A DNA stretch of 64,000 bases from Bacillus sp. V2I10 (GCF_030817055.1 NZ_JAUSYV010000001.1:2256001-2320000), one strand, 5' to 3'; counted from the stretch's first letter, positions 8,270-17,045 are shown. Numbers and translations: made by a program. The notes: a model not told the origin generated them from the sequence alone.

Positions 8270-8401
8270 AGAGTTCTATATCTGGTAAAAGGAATAAGAC
8301 CTAAAGGATCAGGGGGGTTTTCAGACTATTCTCTCATCTTTAGCTGATATTGTTTAACTTCCCAATTAAGTGGAACAAAGATAGTAAGGAGGAGTGAGAG
8401 A

Positions 8402-9028
8402 ATGTCAAAAATAATGTGGAAATGGATGCTGCCGTTTTTTGCAATGGTGATGACAATCGGTTGTTCAAGCGGGACTATGGAGGATACTGAAAAAACAAAC
8501 ATGGAAGAAGCTGCAAAAACAGCTAATGAAGAGTTGAAATCTGGCGCAATTGCTGAAATAAAGGATACGGAAAATAAAAATGTCGGCACGGTTACGTTCT
8601 CTGAGCATGACAATCATATGATTATTGAAGCAAACATGGAAGGGCTCGAACCTGGATATCACGGTTTCCACATTCATGAAAAGGGTGTGTGTGAGCCTGA
8701 TGCAGAAGGAGGTCCATTTACAACAGCTGAAGGTCACTTTAATCCTGATGAAAGCAGCCACTCTGAACATGCTGGGGATATGCCTTCTTTATTTGTAAAT
8801 GAAGATGGAAAAGCAGAATTTTCAGCAGCATTTGACAGGGTAACTATGGATCAGTTAATGGAACAGGAAAAAGCCATTATTGTTCATGCAAATCCGGATA
8901 ACGCTGCAAATATTCCTGACCGGTATCAATCTGAAGGAAAACCGGGTCCAGATGAAGAAACGATGAAAACAGGTGATGCAGGTGACAGGCAGGCTTGCGG
9001 TGTTATAAAAAGTGTGGACGAAAGCTAA
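8402..9028 (+). CDS. sodC: Cu/Zn superoxide dismutase, lipoprotein
   Basis: The 208-residue protein starts at ATG 8402 after AAGGAGGAG. A lipoprotein signal peptide ends in the lipobox MTIGC with Cys21, so the enzyme should be anchored outside the membrane. The dismutase fold occupies about residues 45-205. Copper and zinc ligands are all present by pattern: FHIH, EGHFNP, then HSEHAGD giving two His and the Asp, and IIVHANPD. The active-site Arg is in GDRQACGV, whose Cys pairs with that in KGVCEPD. The loop between the two zinc His residues is unusually short (HSEH). The Bacillus subtilis paralogue YojM is known to lack two copper ligands; this one has the full set and so should be active. 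It is a single gene with its own terminator. Confidence 0.92.
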   Translation: MSKIMWKWMLPFFAMVMTIGCSSGTMEDTEKTNMEEAAKTANEELKSGAIAEIKDTENKNVGTVTFSEHDNHMIIEANMEGLEPGYHGFHIHEKGVCEPDAEGGPFTTAEGHFNPDESSHSEHAGDMPSLFVNEDGKAEFSAAFDRVTMDQLMEQEKAIIVHANPDNAANIPDRYQSEGKPGPDEETMKTGDAGDRQACGVIKSVDES

Positions 9029-9052
9029 AGAGAACTTGATTAAATTTCTGAT

Positions 9053-9087
9053 GAGAGCGATCACTATGGATTCGGCTCTCTTTTTTT
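9053..9087 (+). terminator. Terminator of sodC
   Basis: GAGAGC at 9053-9058 pairs with GCTCTC at 9075-9080, followed by a run of seven T. Confidence 0.75.
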
Positions 9088-9310
9088 ATTATGAAACTTT
9101 TATGCGGTATAAATCGTAGTAAATAAATAATTTTGGGGTTTAAATCTAATTCCTATCATTCTGACGGTTATTCTAATGATCAGGCTTATTTTATCGTTCT
9201 TCATCATTATATAAGAAGAGAATTAATAATTGTTATTGTTAATTTTTTTTACAAATCGGTTTTGTACTTTAAAATAATGCTAAAGCGTTCTAACAATTTA
9301 TTTCAACAAA
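9088..9310. other. Intergenic stretch, nothing seen
   Basis: This is AT-rich sequence between two convergent genes. A short open frame here has no ribosome-binding site and no recognisable content. Confidence 0.6.
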
Positions 9311-9345
9311 AAAAGACACCAATTTCATTGTCAATGGTGTCTTTT
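9311..9345 (-). terminator. Terminator of yuiD
   Basis: AAAAGACACCA at 9311-9321 pairs with TGGTGTCTTTT at 9335-9345. It has A- and T-runs on its two sides and can work in both directions. Confidence 0.8.
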
Positions 9346-9352
9346 TCTTGAC

Positions 9353-9829
9353 CTAAGCATCTTCAAGCTTGGCGCTTGCCAGCCCAAGCAAAACCCCTAA
9401 AACGGCTCCGCCTACTACCTCTAAAGGCTGATGGCCAAGAACTTCTTTTAATTCTTCTGTTCGTTTAATATGTCCTAGACCAGGAAGGTGCTCCGAAATA
9501 ACAGCCATTTCGCCGTCAATATCGTTTATCAGCTTGGCAATTTCTCCTGTGTGGCGTCTGATTCCCTGGGCATCATACATCACGATGATACCAAAGATAA
9601 CCGCAATCGCTGTTTCAATGGAAGATGTTCCATTTTTAGCGGCAACGTAAGAAGAAAGTGCTGCAACGCCTGCTGAATGCGAGCTTGGCATTCCGCCTGT
9701 AGTCACTACCTGTTTGATATCCCATTTTCCTGATAGCCTTTTATAAGTAAATACTTTAATGCCTTGTGCGATTGCAATTGCACTGATAGCTGTAATGATC
9801 CCTCTGTTCATCTTCTTTTTCTTCTTCAT
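9353..9829 (-). CDS. yuiD: Divergent PAP2-family membrane protein (YuiD)
   Basis: The 158-residue protein starts at ATG 9829; AGGTGAAACCC precedes it. It has several membrane helices, with a basic N-terminus (KKKKK). The family signature of DUF212/divergent PAP2 proteins is clear: TTGGMPSSHSAGVAALS, then YDAQGIRRHTGEIAKLIN and the LGHQPLEVVGGAVLG end. These motifs correspond to the phosphatase motifs of PAP2 acid phosphatases (SSH and R..H). Length matches the family. The substrate is unknown; a lipid phosphate is the natural guess. It is a single-gene unit. Confidence 0.93.
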   Translation of the reverse strand: MKKKKKMNRGIITAISAIAIAQGIKVFTYKRLSGKWDIKQVVTTGGMPSSHSAGVAALSSYVAAKNGTSSIETAIAVIFGIIVMYDAQGIRRHTGEIAKLINDIDGEMAVISEHLPGLGHIKRTEELKEVLGHQPLEVVGGAVLGVLLGLASAKLEDA

Positions 9830-10082
9830 TGTTTGGGTTTCACCTCATTATTAGTAGTAAGTTCGCTGTATGTATTGCTAATACTCTGATGTAGCATAAA
9901 TACCCCTCGCGGCTTATTCTAAACGTTATTATTTTCTAATTCGTGATAATTATTTAAGCTGAGGCTTGTCATAAAATTTTAAAATGTGCAGTGTATAAAA
10001 GGGCAGGAAGGGAAAATAGGATTTGCTGAAGAATAATCAATAAAGCCAATCTTTGATCCAAGGATTTAAATGAAGGAGGTTA

Positions 10083-10270
10083 CCAAATACAAGATAGCTA
10101 TCTGCCATGGAAATTAGCAAAGCCTGCACGCCGGGCGCTTGAAGGTGCCGGATATAAACGGCCCGAACAGATTTCATTCAAAAAGTGAAGCTGATCTCTT
10201 GCAGCTGCATGGCATGGGCCGAAAGCAATAGGGCAGCTTAAGGAAGCATTGGATGCAAAATGTTTATCTT
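10083..10270 (+). pseudogene. Frameshifted helix-hairpin-helix DNA-binding protein
   Basis: One frame gives LAKPARRALEGAGYKRPEQI, the start of the common small 'RNA polymerase alpha C-terminal-like' HhH protein. The next frame gives SEADLLQLHGMG, and the first frame resumes with PKAIGQLKEALDAK. Two compensating single-base shifts therefore interrupt a protein of about 60-70 residues. A strong AAGGAGGTTAC precedes it but no start codon is in the right frame. Sequencing error could explain the shifts but not the missing start. Confidence 0.7.
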
Positions 10271-10327
10271 TTGAGAATCAGATTCGGTCGATAAAAGATG
10301 AAAATCGGTTGAAAAGCTGTAACCAAA

Positions 10328-10357
10328 CCAAAAAGCACACCGGAAATTGGTGTGCTT
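10328..10357 (-). terminator. Terminator of the 10358-11128 gene
   Basis: AAGCACACC pairs with GGTGTGCTT across a 7-base loop. On the minus strand the stem is followed by TTTTTGG. Confidence 0.8.
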
Positions 10358-11128
10358 CTACTTTTTCACAATTTTAGAGGGATTGTTGATTTTATAAGGG
10401 ACTGATACATCTAGGAGAAATGCTTCGTCTTCGACATCTTTCCCTTTAGGAAGGCTCTTCTTTACGATTTTACCGTTAAAATCGAGATTGTCTCCAGGAG
10501 ACAATTCAAACTTTTTCAGTGTTTTGCTGTGTGAACACCAGGCAAGTCCGACTTCAATCGGTTCATCTCCATCAATATGCACATCTTCAAGTACAACCAC
10601 TTCATCATTTTCTTCATTAAAATGGTTCCAGCTAAGGGCAAATTGCTTCACTTTGCCTGTAAAATGAACTTTGTCATCAGGCAGAACAAGCTTGGCCGGT
10701 TTTTCTTTTTTCTCTTTAGCAGCCTTTGCAGGAGCTTTTGTCACTAATGCAGGTTCAGCTGGTTTGACAGGAGCTTCAGTTTTAAGTTCCGCTTTTTCAG
10801 CTTCAGGCTCCGATTTCAATTCTTTACCGAAATTTGAGGACTGCATTTCTTTTAAGTAAGCAGGGTGGATACAAGAAAGATTGCCGTCCTGAAATTCAAT
10901 GATGATTGTATGATTAGAGGAGGTGTTTCCAAATGTTTGATACCCTTTTATAGTCACAATCCTCTGATGGGTTCTGTCTTTATACCAGTACTCTTTTTTT
11001 ACTCTCAGGCCCCATTCTTTCACTTTATCTTCGTAATGGGCTTCATCATCAAATAATTCATACTCTCCAGCGGGAGGAATATAATTCGTTAAGTTGGCGT
11101 CTTCAATATGAGGCAAAATGACTGCCAT
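10358..11128 (-). CDS. Hypothetical protein with Lys/Ala/Pro-rich linker
   Basis: The frame is open further upstream, but I start at ATG 11128 because AAAGGAC lies about 9 bases before it and the upstream residues look non-coding; this gives 256 residues. Residues 1-100 form one domain (EYELFDDEAHYED, KEYWYKDRTHQRIVTIKGYQ), about 100-155 are a low-complexity Lys/Glu/Ala/Pro linker, and about 160-256 are a beta-rich domain (DDKVHFTGKVKQFALSW, EVGLAWCSHSKTLKKFELSPGD). No signal peptide or membrane span is seen. I do not recognise either domain. It forms a single-gene unit with its own terminator. Confidence 0.7.
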   Translation of the reverse strand: MAVILPHIEDANLTNYIPPAGEYELFDDEAHYEDKVKEWGLRVKKEYWYKDRTHQRIVTIKGYQTFGNTSSNHTIIIEFQDGNLSCIHPAYLKEMQSSNFGKELKSEPEAEKAELKTEAPVKPAEPALVTKAPAKAAKEKKEKPAKLVLPDDKVHFTGKVKQFALSWNHFNEENDEVVVLEDVHIDGDEPIEVGLAWCSHSKTLKKFELSPGDNLDFNGKIVKKSLPKGKDVEDEAFLLDVSVPYKINNPSKIVKK

Positions 11129-11327
11129 GCTCTCACGTCCTTTCCCCTCTATTGTACAGGCTGGCTTAAAGGAAAAAAAGCGAATGGCATCATGTGACTG
11201 AAATAAAAATAGAAATTGGAGGGGGAATGGATGAGAACCAGGATCGGAACATCTGAAGTGGCAATAGGGCGCTGTGGGTCTTGCCAGGTGAAAGATTGAA
11301 TTTGATGGTACCGAATTTGAGACCACA
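11129..11327. other. Short intergenic stretch with truncation scar
   Basis: A Shine-Dalgarno-like GGAGGGGG with ATG at 11229 opens only a nine-codon frame. This looks like the surviving front end of the gene whose remainder is the half-transporter at 11328. Confidence 0.35.
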
Positions 11328-11960
11328 ATGGAAGCTCTTAAACGTGAATTTTATGAGGAGCTTAAAGGATTGTCTAAAAAAAAGGGTGCTGTGTTTTTTA
11401 TAACAGTCTATCTATTATATCAAACAGCCATGCTTATCGGATTTGCCCTTGATTCTCAAGAGGCTACATTCATAAAACAGCATCTGAATCTCACAGACAA
11501 AGATTATGGACTCATCGTGAGTCTGACGGGTCTTGGTTCACTTGCAGGTGCGGGAGCTGCAGCACTCGCGGCAAATAAACTGAAGCTAAACTTTTATATT
11601 GGGGCAGGGATGCTGCTGACTTCAGTCGGTTATTTGCTTTTTTACAGTTCATACAGCTTTTTAACGGCAACACTCTCTTTTATCTTTTTAGGTTTTTTCA
11701 TGGCATTTGCCAGCACAGGGTATGCGACTTTTTTTCAAAACAATGTGCCAGTTGAGATTATGGGACGCTTCGGAAGTGTTGCGGAGATAATCCAGGGGAT
11801 CATTCAAATTGTTTTAACGCTGATTCTTGGATTTACAGCAGAATGGTTCACGCTGCAGACTGTGTGCCAGATTTTTTCAGCCATTAGTGTTTTGTTTGCC
11901 GCCATTCTTTTTATTACGGTGATAATCCCTTCTAACACATTTCTTCAAAGAAACAACTGA
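11328..11960 (+). pseudogene. C-terminal half of an MFS transporter
   Basis: The 210 residues begin in a charged loop (EALKREFYEELKGLSKKKG) typical of the linker between helices 6 and 7 of a major facilitator. They then give six membrane helices, including an MFS-like GLIVSLTGLGSLAGA segment. The first six helices are missing and the bases upstream do not code for them, so this is a 5'-deleted gene. No ribosome-binding site fits ATG 11328. The product, if made, is unlikely to transport. Confidence 0.75.
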
Positions 11961-12050
11961 TATTATTTCAGGTTGAACTCATGAGTTCGATTTTTTGATT
12001 AAACGATGGCGATTCTTTTATAAAGGCGCCTTTTTCGCGAGGAAAGAAAG

Positions 12051-12542
12051 GTGATAAATGTGAAACTCCGGTATGTGTCTTCAAAAGATTTCTATCTCAT
12101 TTCTCCTTTGCTAGATGAGTGGTGGGGCGGAAGAAAGATGACATATATGCTTCCCAAGCTGTTTTTTGATCATTTTCAAGATACTAGTTTAATCATGGAG
12201 AAAAACGGACAAATCATCGGCTTTTTAATTGGGTTTCTGTCTCAATCAAAGCAAAGAGAAGCATATATCCACTTTGTCGGCGTCCATCCGCTTTTTAGAA
12301 AAAACAAGGTAGGACAGCAGCTTTACAATGAGTTTTTCAAATTAGTAAAGCAGCATGGGTGCCAGACTGTCCGCTGTATCACATCTCCCGTAAATACAGG
12401 TTCTATCCAGTTTCACAAGAAGATGGGGTTTGAAATTGAAAATGGAGACAAGACCGTAAATGGTGTACATGTAACGGCAAATTACGACGGGGAAAACAAG
12501 GATCGTGTTCTGTTTGTAAAAAGAATAAGTATGAAGGAGTAA
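12051..12542 (+). CDS. GNAT-family N-acetyltransferase
   Basis: The protein is 163 residues from GTG 12051, or 160 from GTG 12060, which is better placed behind AAAGGTGAT. The GNAT acetyl-CoA loop is visible as HFVGVHPLFRKNKVGQQL (R/QxxGxG/A pattern, here RKNKVG), followed by the C-terminal SPVNTGSIQFHKKMGFE motif. The acceptor is unknown. It is intact although flanked on both sides by gene remnants. A palindrome AAAGGCGCCTTT lies 20 bases upstream. Confidence 0.85.
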   Translation: MINVKLRYVSSKDFYLISPLLDEWWGGRKMTYMLPKLFFDHFQDTSLIMEKNGQIIGFLIGFLSQSKQREAYIHFVGVHPLFRKNKVGQQLYNEFFKLVKQHGCQTVRCITSPVNTGSIQFHKKMGFEIENGDKTVNGVHVTANYDGENKDRVLFVKRISMKE

Positions 12543-12544
12543 GC

Positions 12545-12650
12545 ATGAGGAAGGGAATCATTCGCCCATTAGTTATTTGTCCGTTTCAAAAAAACAACCG
12601 GATTTTAGTTGCTGAAGGTTTTGATGAAAGCAAGGGTCAGCTGCTTACGA
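12545..12650 (+). pseudogene. N-terminal stub of a NUDIX hydrolase
   Basis: ATG 12545 follows the GNAT gene directly. The first ~32 residues (RKGIIRPLVICPFQKNNRIL, then VAEGFDESKGQ) resemble the start of a small NUDIX hydrolase. The frame then enters sequence that belongs to a different gene, the methyltransferase remnant, and the NUDIX box is absent. It appears to be a deletion joint. Confidence 0.5.
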
Positions 12651-12669
12651 TGATAGGGAATTTTCAATC

Positions 12670-12843
12670 GTTTTATGCAAAGAAGGCACAGACCGCAAAG
12701 TCCAAACTCCATTTTAGAAAAACCCTAACTGCTTGGATTATTGGGAGAGGTAAGCGGTAAGCACATTTTAGATTTAGGCTGCGGAGGTGCCACTCTTGAA
12801 ATCGAATTGGCGAAGCAGCTGTCTCGTCATAAAAAACTTAAGT
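12670..12843 (+). pseudogene. SAM-dependent methyltransferase remnant
   Basis: One frame reads SPNSILEKP, a TAA stop, then LLGLLGEVSGKHILDLGCGG and ATLEIELAKQL. That is the entry region and SAM-binding motif I (LDLGCG) of a class I methyltransferase. The sequence ends after about 60 residues. Together with the NUDIX stub it marks a deletion. Confidence 0.65.
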
Positions 12844-12851
12844 AGTTAATA

Positions 12852-12889
12852 AATGACTCCAGTATCGCACAGGGGTCATTTATTTTAAT
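12852..12889 (+). terminator. Rho-independent terminator
   Basis: TAAATGACTCC pairs with GGGGTCATTTA, followed by TTTT. It shields the operon downstream. Confidence 0.65.
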
Positions 12890-12957
12890 CATGATTGATT
12901 TTATATGGATTCCGTTATTTTTGTATATTTAATCTTAAGTGCTAATAAAAATAAAAT

Positions 12958-12987
12958 TTGCAAAATTTAAATAATTCATTATATAAT
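12958..12987 (+). promoter_or_regulatory. Candidate promoter of the GntR-MHS-OCD operon
   Basis: TTGCAA at 12958-12963 and TATAAT at 12982-12987 are 18 bases apart, about 40 bases before the regulator gene. AT-rich half-palindromes around it could be the regulator's own operator. Confidence 0.5.
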
Positions 12988-13029
12988 GACCTATATGACA
13001 GGTAGATAGCATATGAAGGGAGGAGGAAG

Positions 13030-13710
13030 ATGCCTCTAGTTAAAAAACAATTGGTACATGAATTAGTAGCAGAAGAAATTAAAAGTTTGATTCAAGGCAA
13101 CAAGTTTCAAAAGGGTGATAAACTGCCATCCATGGCTGATCTTGCAGTGAAGTTTGGCGTTAGTCGGACTAGCATAAGAGAGGGACTTCGACAACTTGAG
13201 GCTCAACATTTCGTTGAAATTGTGAATGGAAAAGGGATCTTTGTAAAGGATGCAAACGCTCATCAGCTTCAAACCCGTATATTTATTGAAAGTGAGCTGA
13301 CCTTTTTGCTTCAGTTATGTGAAGTAAGAAGGGGGCTTGAAGGGCAAGCAATAGAACTTGCTGCCAACAGAGCAACAGAGGAACAGTTGGTCAGAATGGA
13401 AACAAATCTGAAAATTTTTGAAAATGTCAAAATCTTAAGCGAAGATTCTGTTCAAGCAGATTTAGATTTTCACCAAACTCTTTATGAAGCATCACACAAT
13501 CCTGTCTTATACAAGATGATTGCCACTGTATACGAATCGTTTAATGAATTTTGGAGAAAAAATGAAAATTCTAATTCCATTTTTGCAGATACCTATCACT
13601 TTCATGAAGATATCTATTTTTCCGTAAAAAAGAAACAGCCAGAACTTGCCAGATTAGCATTAAACCAAATGATAGATGTCGTAGAATCAAGAGTAAAAGA
13701 ATTATTTTAA
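13030..13710 (+). CDS. GntR-family regulator, FadR subfamily
   Basis: The 226-residue protein begins at ATG 13030 after AGGGAGGAGG. Residues 10-72 form the winged helix-turn-helix (EEIKSLIQGNKFQKGDKLPS, VSRTSIREGLRQLEAQ). Residues 90-220 form an FCD ligand-binding domain with the metal-binding pattern Asp/His (ADLDFHQTLYEASHNP, later FHEDIYFSVK). FCD regulators usually repress transport and catabolic genes and release DNA on binding an acid or amino-acid ligand. The next two genes, 33 and 55 bases apart in series, are the natural targets. It most likely controls its own operon. Confidence 0.92.
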   Translation: MPLVKKQLVHELVAEEIKSLIQGNKFQKGDKLPSMADLAVKFGVSRTSIREGLRQLEAQHFVEIVNGKGIFVKDANAHQLQTRIFIESELTFLLQLCEVRRGLEGQAIELAANRATEEQLVRMETNLKIFENVKILSEDSVQADLDFHQTLYEASHNPVLYKMIATVYESFNEFWRKNENSNSIFADTYHFHEDIYFSVKKKQPELARLALNQMIDVVESRVKELF

Positions 13711-13743
13711 AGGGGAAAAAATATAAAACGGAGAGGTGTCGAA

Positions 13744-15057
13744 ATGGCTCAAAACAAAGGGGATAAAAAAATAGCAACAAAAGCCTTGATAGCTAGTTTA
13801 ATAGGAAGTTCTATTGAGTGGTATGATTATTTTTTATACGGAACAATCGCTGCACTTATTTTCAGCAAGTTGTATTTCCCATCAGGTGATCCGGTTGTCG
13901 GATTAATGCTAGCGTACACATCTTTCGCTCTTCCCTTCTTCATTCGCCCGTTAGGCGGAGTAATTTTCAGTCACATTGGGGATAAAATTGGGCGGAAAAA
14001 GACACTTGTCATGACACTATCGTTAATGGGAGGAGCTACTGTATTAATTGGCTTGCTGCCTACATATGAAGCGATCGGTATATGGGCTCCAATTCTATTA
14101 ATCGCCTTGCGCTTAATTCAAGGTCTGGGTATTGGCGGTGAGTGGGGGGGAGCACTATTATTAGCTACAGAGTATGCACCTCCTAAAAAACGGGGATTTT
14201 TCGGCAGCATTCCACAAATGGGTGTAACTATCGGCTTGCTGCTTGGAACATTATCGATATCGCTCATGACCCTATTGCCTAATGCACAATTTGAAGCCTG
14301 GGGATGGCGGGTGCCGTTTATTTTAAGCTCGCTGTTAGTATTTATAGGATTATGGATTCGTAACGGCATAGACGAAACTCCAGCATTCCAGGAAGCAAAA
14401 GAATCAGGCAATATTTCTAAAGTGCCTCTTATTGACACGTTCAAATATCATTGGAAAGAAGTCCTTGTTGCGGTAGGGGCCAAAGTAGTTGAAACAGCAC
14501 CATTCTATATTTTTGGAACATTTATTATTTCATATGCTACCGGTACCCTTGGGTTTGAAAGAAGCTCTACATTGAATGCAGTTACAATCGCAACACTGGT
14601 CACTACGATCATGATTCCGTTTATGGGTAAATTATCAGATAAGGTCGGCCGTAAGCCGCTGTATATAGGTGGAACCGTAGCCATGATCTTATTCGCCTTC
14701 CCGTACTTTTACTTACTATCATTAGATTCTGTCCTTTGGTTAACAGTCGCAACAATTATTGGTCTTGGAATCATTTGGGCACCTATTACTGCTGTATTGG
14801 GAACGATGTTTTCGGAAATTTTTTCAACAAGTGTCCGCTATACAGGTGTAACAGTCGGTTATCAGCTGGGGGCTGCAATTGCCGGCGGTACAGCTCCACT
14901 TATAGCAACTGCATTGCTGAGTGCATATGACAATTCATTTGTTCCCGTTGCCCTTTATATAATCGCTGCGTCAATCATCTCATTAATTGCGGTTTCGTTT
15001 ACCCGTGAAACAAGACCAATTGATACGGATGGTCAGCCGCAAAGCAAAGCCATGTAA
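13744..15057 (+). CDS. MFS transporter, metabolite:H+ symporter (MHS) family
   Basis: The 437-residue protein starts at ATG 13744 with GGAGAGGTG before it. It has twelve predicted membrane helices. MHS features include SSIEWYDYFLYGT at the start of helix 1, the RPLGG and GDKIGRKKTL loop (MFS motif A), GIGGEWGGALLLATEYAP and the repeated SDKVGRKPLY loop. The family imports carboxylates, betaines and amino-acid-like solutes with protons. Its neighbours, an FCD regulator and an ornithine-cyclodeaminase-family enzyme, suggest an amino-acid-type or opine-type substrate; this is inference. It is full length. Confidence 0.92.
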   Translation: MAQNKGDKKIATKALIASLIGSSIEWYDYFLYGTIAALIFSKLYFPSGDPVVGLMLAYTSFALPFFIRPLGGVIFSHIGDKIGRKKTLVMTLSLMGGATVLIGLLPTYEAIGIWAPILLIALRLIQGLGIGGEWGGALLLATEYAPPKKRGFFGSIPQMGVTIGLLLGTLSISLMTLLPNAQFEAWGWRVPFILSSLLVFIGLWIRNGIDETPAFQEAKESGNISKVPLIDTFKYHWKEVLVAVGAKVVETAPFYIFGTFIISYATGTLGFERSSTLNAVTIATLVTTIMIPFMGKLSDKVGRKPLYIGGTVAMILFAFPYFYLLSLDSVLWLTVATIIGLGIIWAPITAVLGTMFSEIFSTSVRYTGVTVGYQLGAAIAGGTAPLIATALLSAYDNSFVPVALYIIAASIISLIAVSFTRETRPIDTDGQPQSKAM

Positions 15058-15112
15058 AAAAAATACGATTGAATGGGGAAGATATCCGTTAAAAGACCAA
15101 GGAGTGAAAAAA

Positions 15113-16102
15113 TTGCTGTTATTAAATGAACAAAAGATCAAAGAGTTGTACTCCATGGGAGATTGTATAGATGATGTAGAAAAAGCATTCCGTTATGGAC
15201 AAGAAGGCAAAACAATTGCTCCAATCAGGATGTCTATCCCTCACAAGAAGATGTCAGCAGAAACGCTATATATGCCTTCGTATATTGAATCAGAGGACTA
15301 CACAGCCGTTAAGATTGTAAGCATTTTTCCGAATAATGCTAAACAAGGGAGAAAAGTGCTGCAAAGCATCATTTTATTAACAGATGCGATTACAGGAGAA
15401 CACGTAGCGATGATGGATGCCAGTTACTTGACCATACTCAGGACCGGAGCATCAAGCGGAGTTGCAACGAAATATTTAGCACGCGAAAGATCCAGGATTT
15501 GTGCTGTTCTGGGCTGCGGTGCTCAATCGCTGGGACAAATTCAAGCTATTATGGCAGTTAGAAAATTGGAAGAGATTATCCTCTATAACCGGACGATAGA
15601 AAAAGCAGAACAATTAGGTGAAAAACTTCGTGCACTTTATCCCAATTGGAATGGAAACATTGTTTTCAAAAGTGATGCAAACAAGGCTGTTGAGAAAGCT
15701 GATATCATCATTTGCAGCACCAAATCTACTACCCCGCTGTTTAATGGGAACCTGCTAAAGCCGGGAACTCATATTAACGCGATTGGCTCGTATCAGCCGC
15801 ATATGCAGGAAGTAGATGTTCACACGCTGAAAAAAAGCGGCAAAATCGTTGTTGATACCATTGAAGGAGCACTACATGAAACTGGAGATTTTCTAGTTCC
15901 AATGAAAGACGGATCTTGGAATCCACAATCTATTTATAGTGAAATTGGGGAAATCATTTGTGGAGAAAAAGAAGCTCGAAAGAACGATGACGAGATTACA
16001 TTTTACAAGTCCGTTGGCATCGGCTATCTAGATACGATGGTTGCTGTTCAAGTTTTTAAAAAAGCGATTGAAGCTGGTGTTGGTGAAAGCTTTTCTATTT
16101 AA
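15113..16102 (+). CDS. Ornithine cyclodeaminase / mu-crystallin family protein
   Basis: The frame extends upstream into the transporter gene, but AAGGAG at 15099-15104 points to TTG 15113, giving 329 residues, the family's usual length. Family marks are YMPSYIESEDYTAVKIVS (substrate Lys), RTGASSGVATKYLAR, the NAD(P)-binding GCGAQSLGQIQ with NRTIEKAEQL after it, and GTHINAIGSYQPHMQEVD. Members interconvert imino and amino acids (ornithine to proline, pyrroline or alanine-type reductions). With the MHS importer and FCD regulator this looks like a small inducible amino-acid catabolic operon. Exact substrate unknown. Confidence 0.9.
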   Translation: MLLLNEQKIKELYSMGDCIDDVEKAFRYGQEGKTIAPIRMSIPHKKMSAETLYMPSYIESEDYTAVKIVSIFPNNAKQGRKVLQSIILLTDAITGEHVAMMDASYLTILRTGASSGVATKYLARERSRICAVLGCGAQSLGQIQAIMAVRKLEEIILYNRTIEKAEQLGEKLRALYPNWNGNIVFKSDANKAVEKADIIICSTKSTTPLFNGNLLKPGTHINAIGSYQPHMQEVDVHTLKKSGKIVVDTIEGALHETGDFLVPMKDGSWNPQSIYSEIGEIICGEKEARKNDDEITFYKSVGIGYLDTMVAVQVFKKAIEAGVGESFSI

Positions 16103-16119
16103 TAATAAGCAGAAACAGG

Positions 16120-16146
16120 AGCTCCAGTTATAACTGGAGCTTTTCC
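16120..16146 (+). terminator. Terminator of the GntR-MHS-OCD operon
   Basis: Near-perfect palindrome GCTCCAGTTATAACTGGAGC at 16121-16140, followed by TTTTCC. Confidence 0.85.
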
Positions 16147-16541
16147 TTTGCTCATAAAAAAATAACACTTGAAAAGTTTGTGGGCCAGCGATCCTATTCA
16201 ATCTATGCTAATAAAGCCTGCAGTCCTGAAGATTACAAATTTGTCACATTACCAATTTGAATATGTAAAATTAATGTTAGCGAATTAGTGAGTATAATAT
16301 ATGGAATTCTCTAAATCAATTATGTAGTTACATAGATAACATTGATGACCTTGTATTAACATACATACCAGGCTGGGAGAAGAGCAGAGCTTTTTAGAGC
16401 GAGGTTTGTTAAAGAAGAAAAACGCTGCATGTATGAATCAAATATGAAATAGATAAAACAATTGTTCACAAAATGTTCACTTATGAGGAAGTTTGCACTA
16501 TCGCTATAATAACAAAGTATCAAAAGAAGGGATGATGAAAA
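16147..16541. other. Intergenic stretch before the DUF2798 gene
   Basis: AT-rich with no open frame of note. TATAAT at 16505-16510 about 30 bases before the next gene may be its -10 box, but no convincing -35 is seen. Confidence 0.5.
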
Positions 16542-17045
16542 TTGCCAACAACTAAGAAAGAAAATTTTTATTTTGGAATGATGATGTGCTTTGGGATGGT
16601 CGTATTTATGACATTTTATAATCTATTTATAAATGGCTTGATTGGCATCGTACCATTAAAGGGAATACTTATTCAAATTATCCTGGGCTTTATTATTGCT
16701 TTCCTATTGGAGTTATTCATTGTCGGTCCAGCGGCACATAAAATTGCATTTTCTTTGCCATATGACAAATCTAAGGGTATTTTTGTGATACTATCTATTT
16801 CATTTTTTATAGTGGTTGGAATGGTTCTTTTTATGTCTTTTTATGGATTGGTGACTGCCTGCTTTTTTAACAGCCTAGGTGAAGAATCTTTACTTGAAAA
16901 TTACTATTCGATAGCCTTCAAAAATTTTATTTTTGCTCTCCCTCTACAACTCATAGTCATGGGACCTTTAGTGCGGTTTTTATTTACTAAATTCGTTAAA
17001 GCTCAAAGGATTATAGAATCTGGTAGTGTAAGCAGGGGATTGTGA
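16542..17045 (+). CDS. DUF2798 membrane protein (two repeats)
   Basis: The 167-residue protein starts at TTG 16542, about 11 bases after AGAAGGG; two ATG codons just upstream are out of frame. It has four membrane helices arranged as a duplicated unit: FGMVVFMTFYN ... GFIIAFLLELFIVGPAAHKI and VVGMVLFMSFYG ... FALPLQLIVMGPLVRFLF. That repeat is the DUF2798 signature. Function is not known for the family. It stands alone. Confidence 0.8.
   Translation: MPTTKKENFYFGMMMCFGMVVFMTFYNLFINGLIGIVPLKGILIQIILGFIIAFLLELFIVGPAAHKIAFSLPYDKSKGIFVILSISFFIVVGMVLFMSFYGLVTACFFNSLGEESLLENYYSIAFKNFIFALPLQLIVMGPLVRFLFTKFVKAQRIIESGSVSRGL

Noticed and set aside
9133..9351. Plus-strand open frame of 72 codons between sodC and yuiD
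   Set aside because: No ribosome-binding site, AT-rich composition, and it runs over the yuiD terminator hairpin.
10083..10270. Functional small HhH protein
   Set aside because: Two frame changes, internal stops and no start codon in the coding frame.
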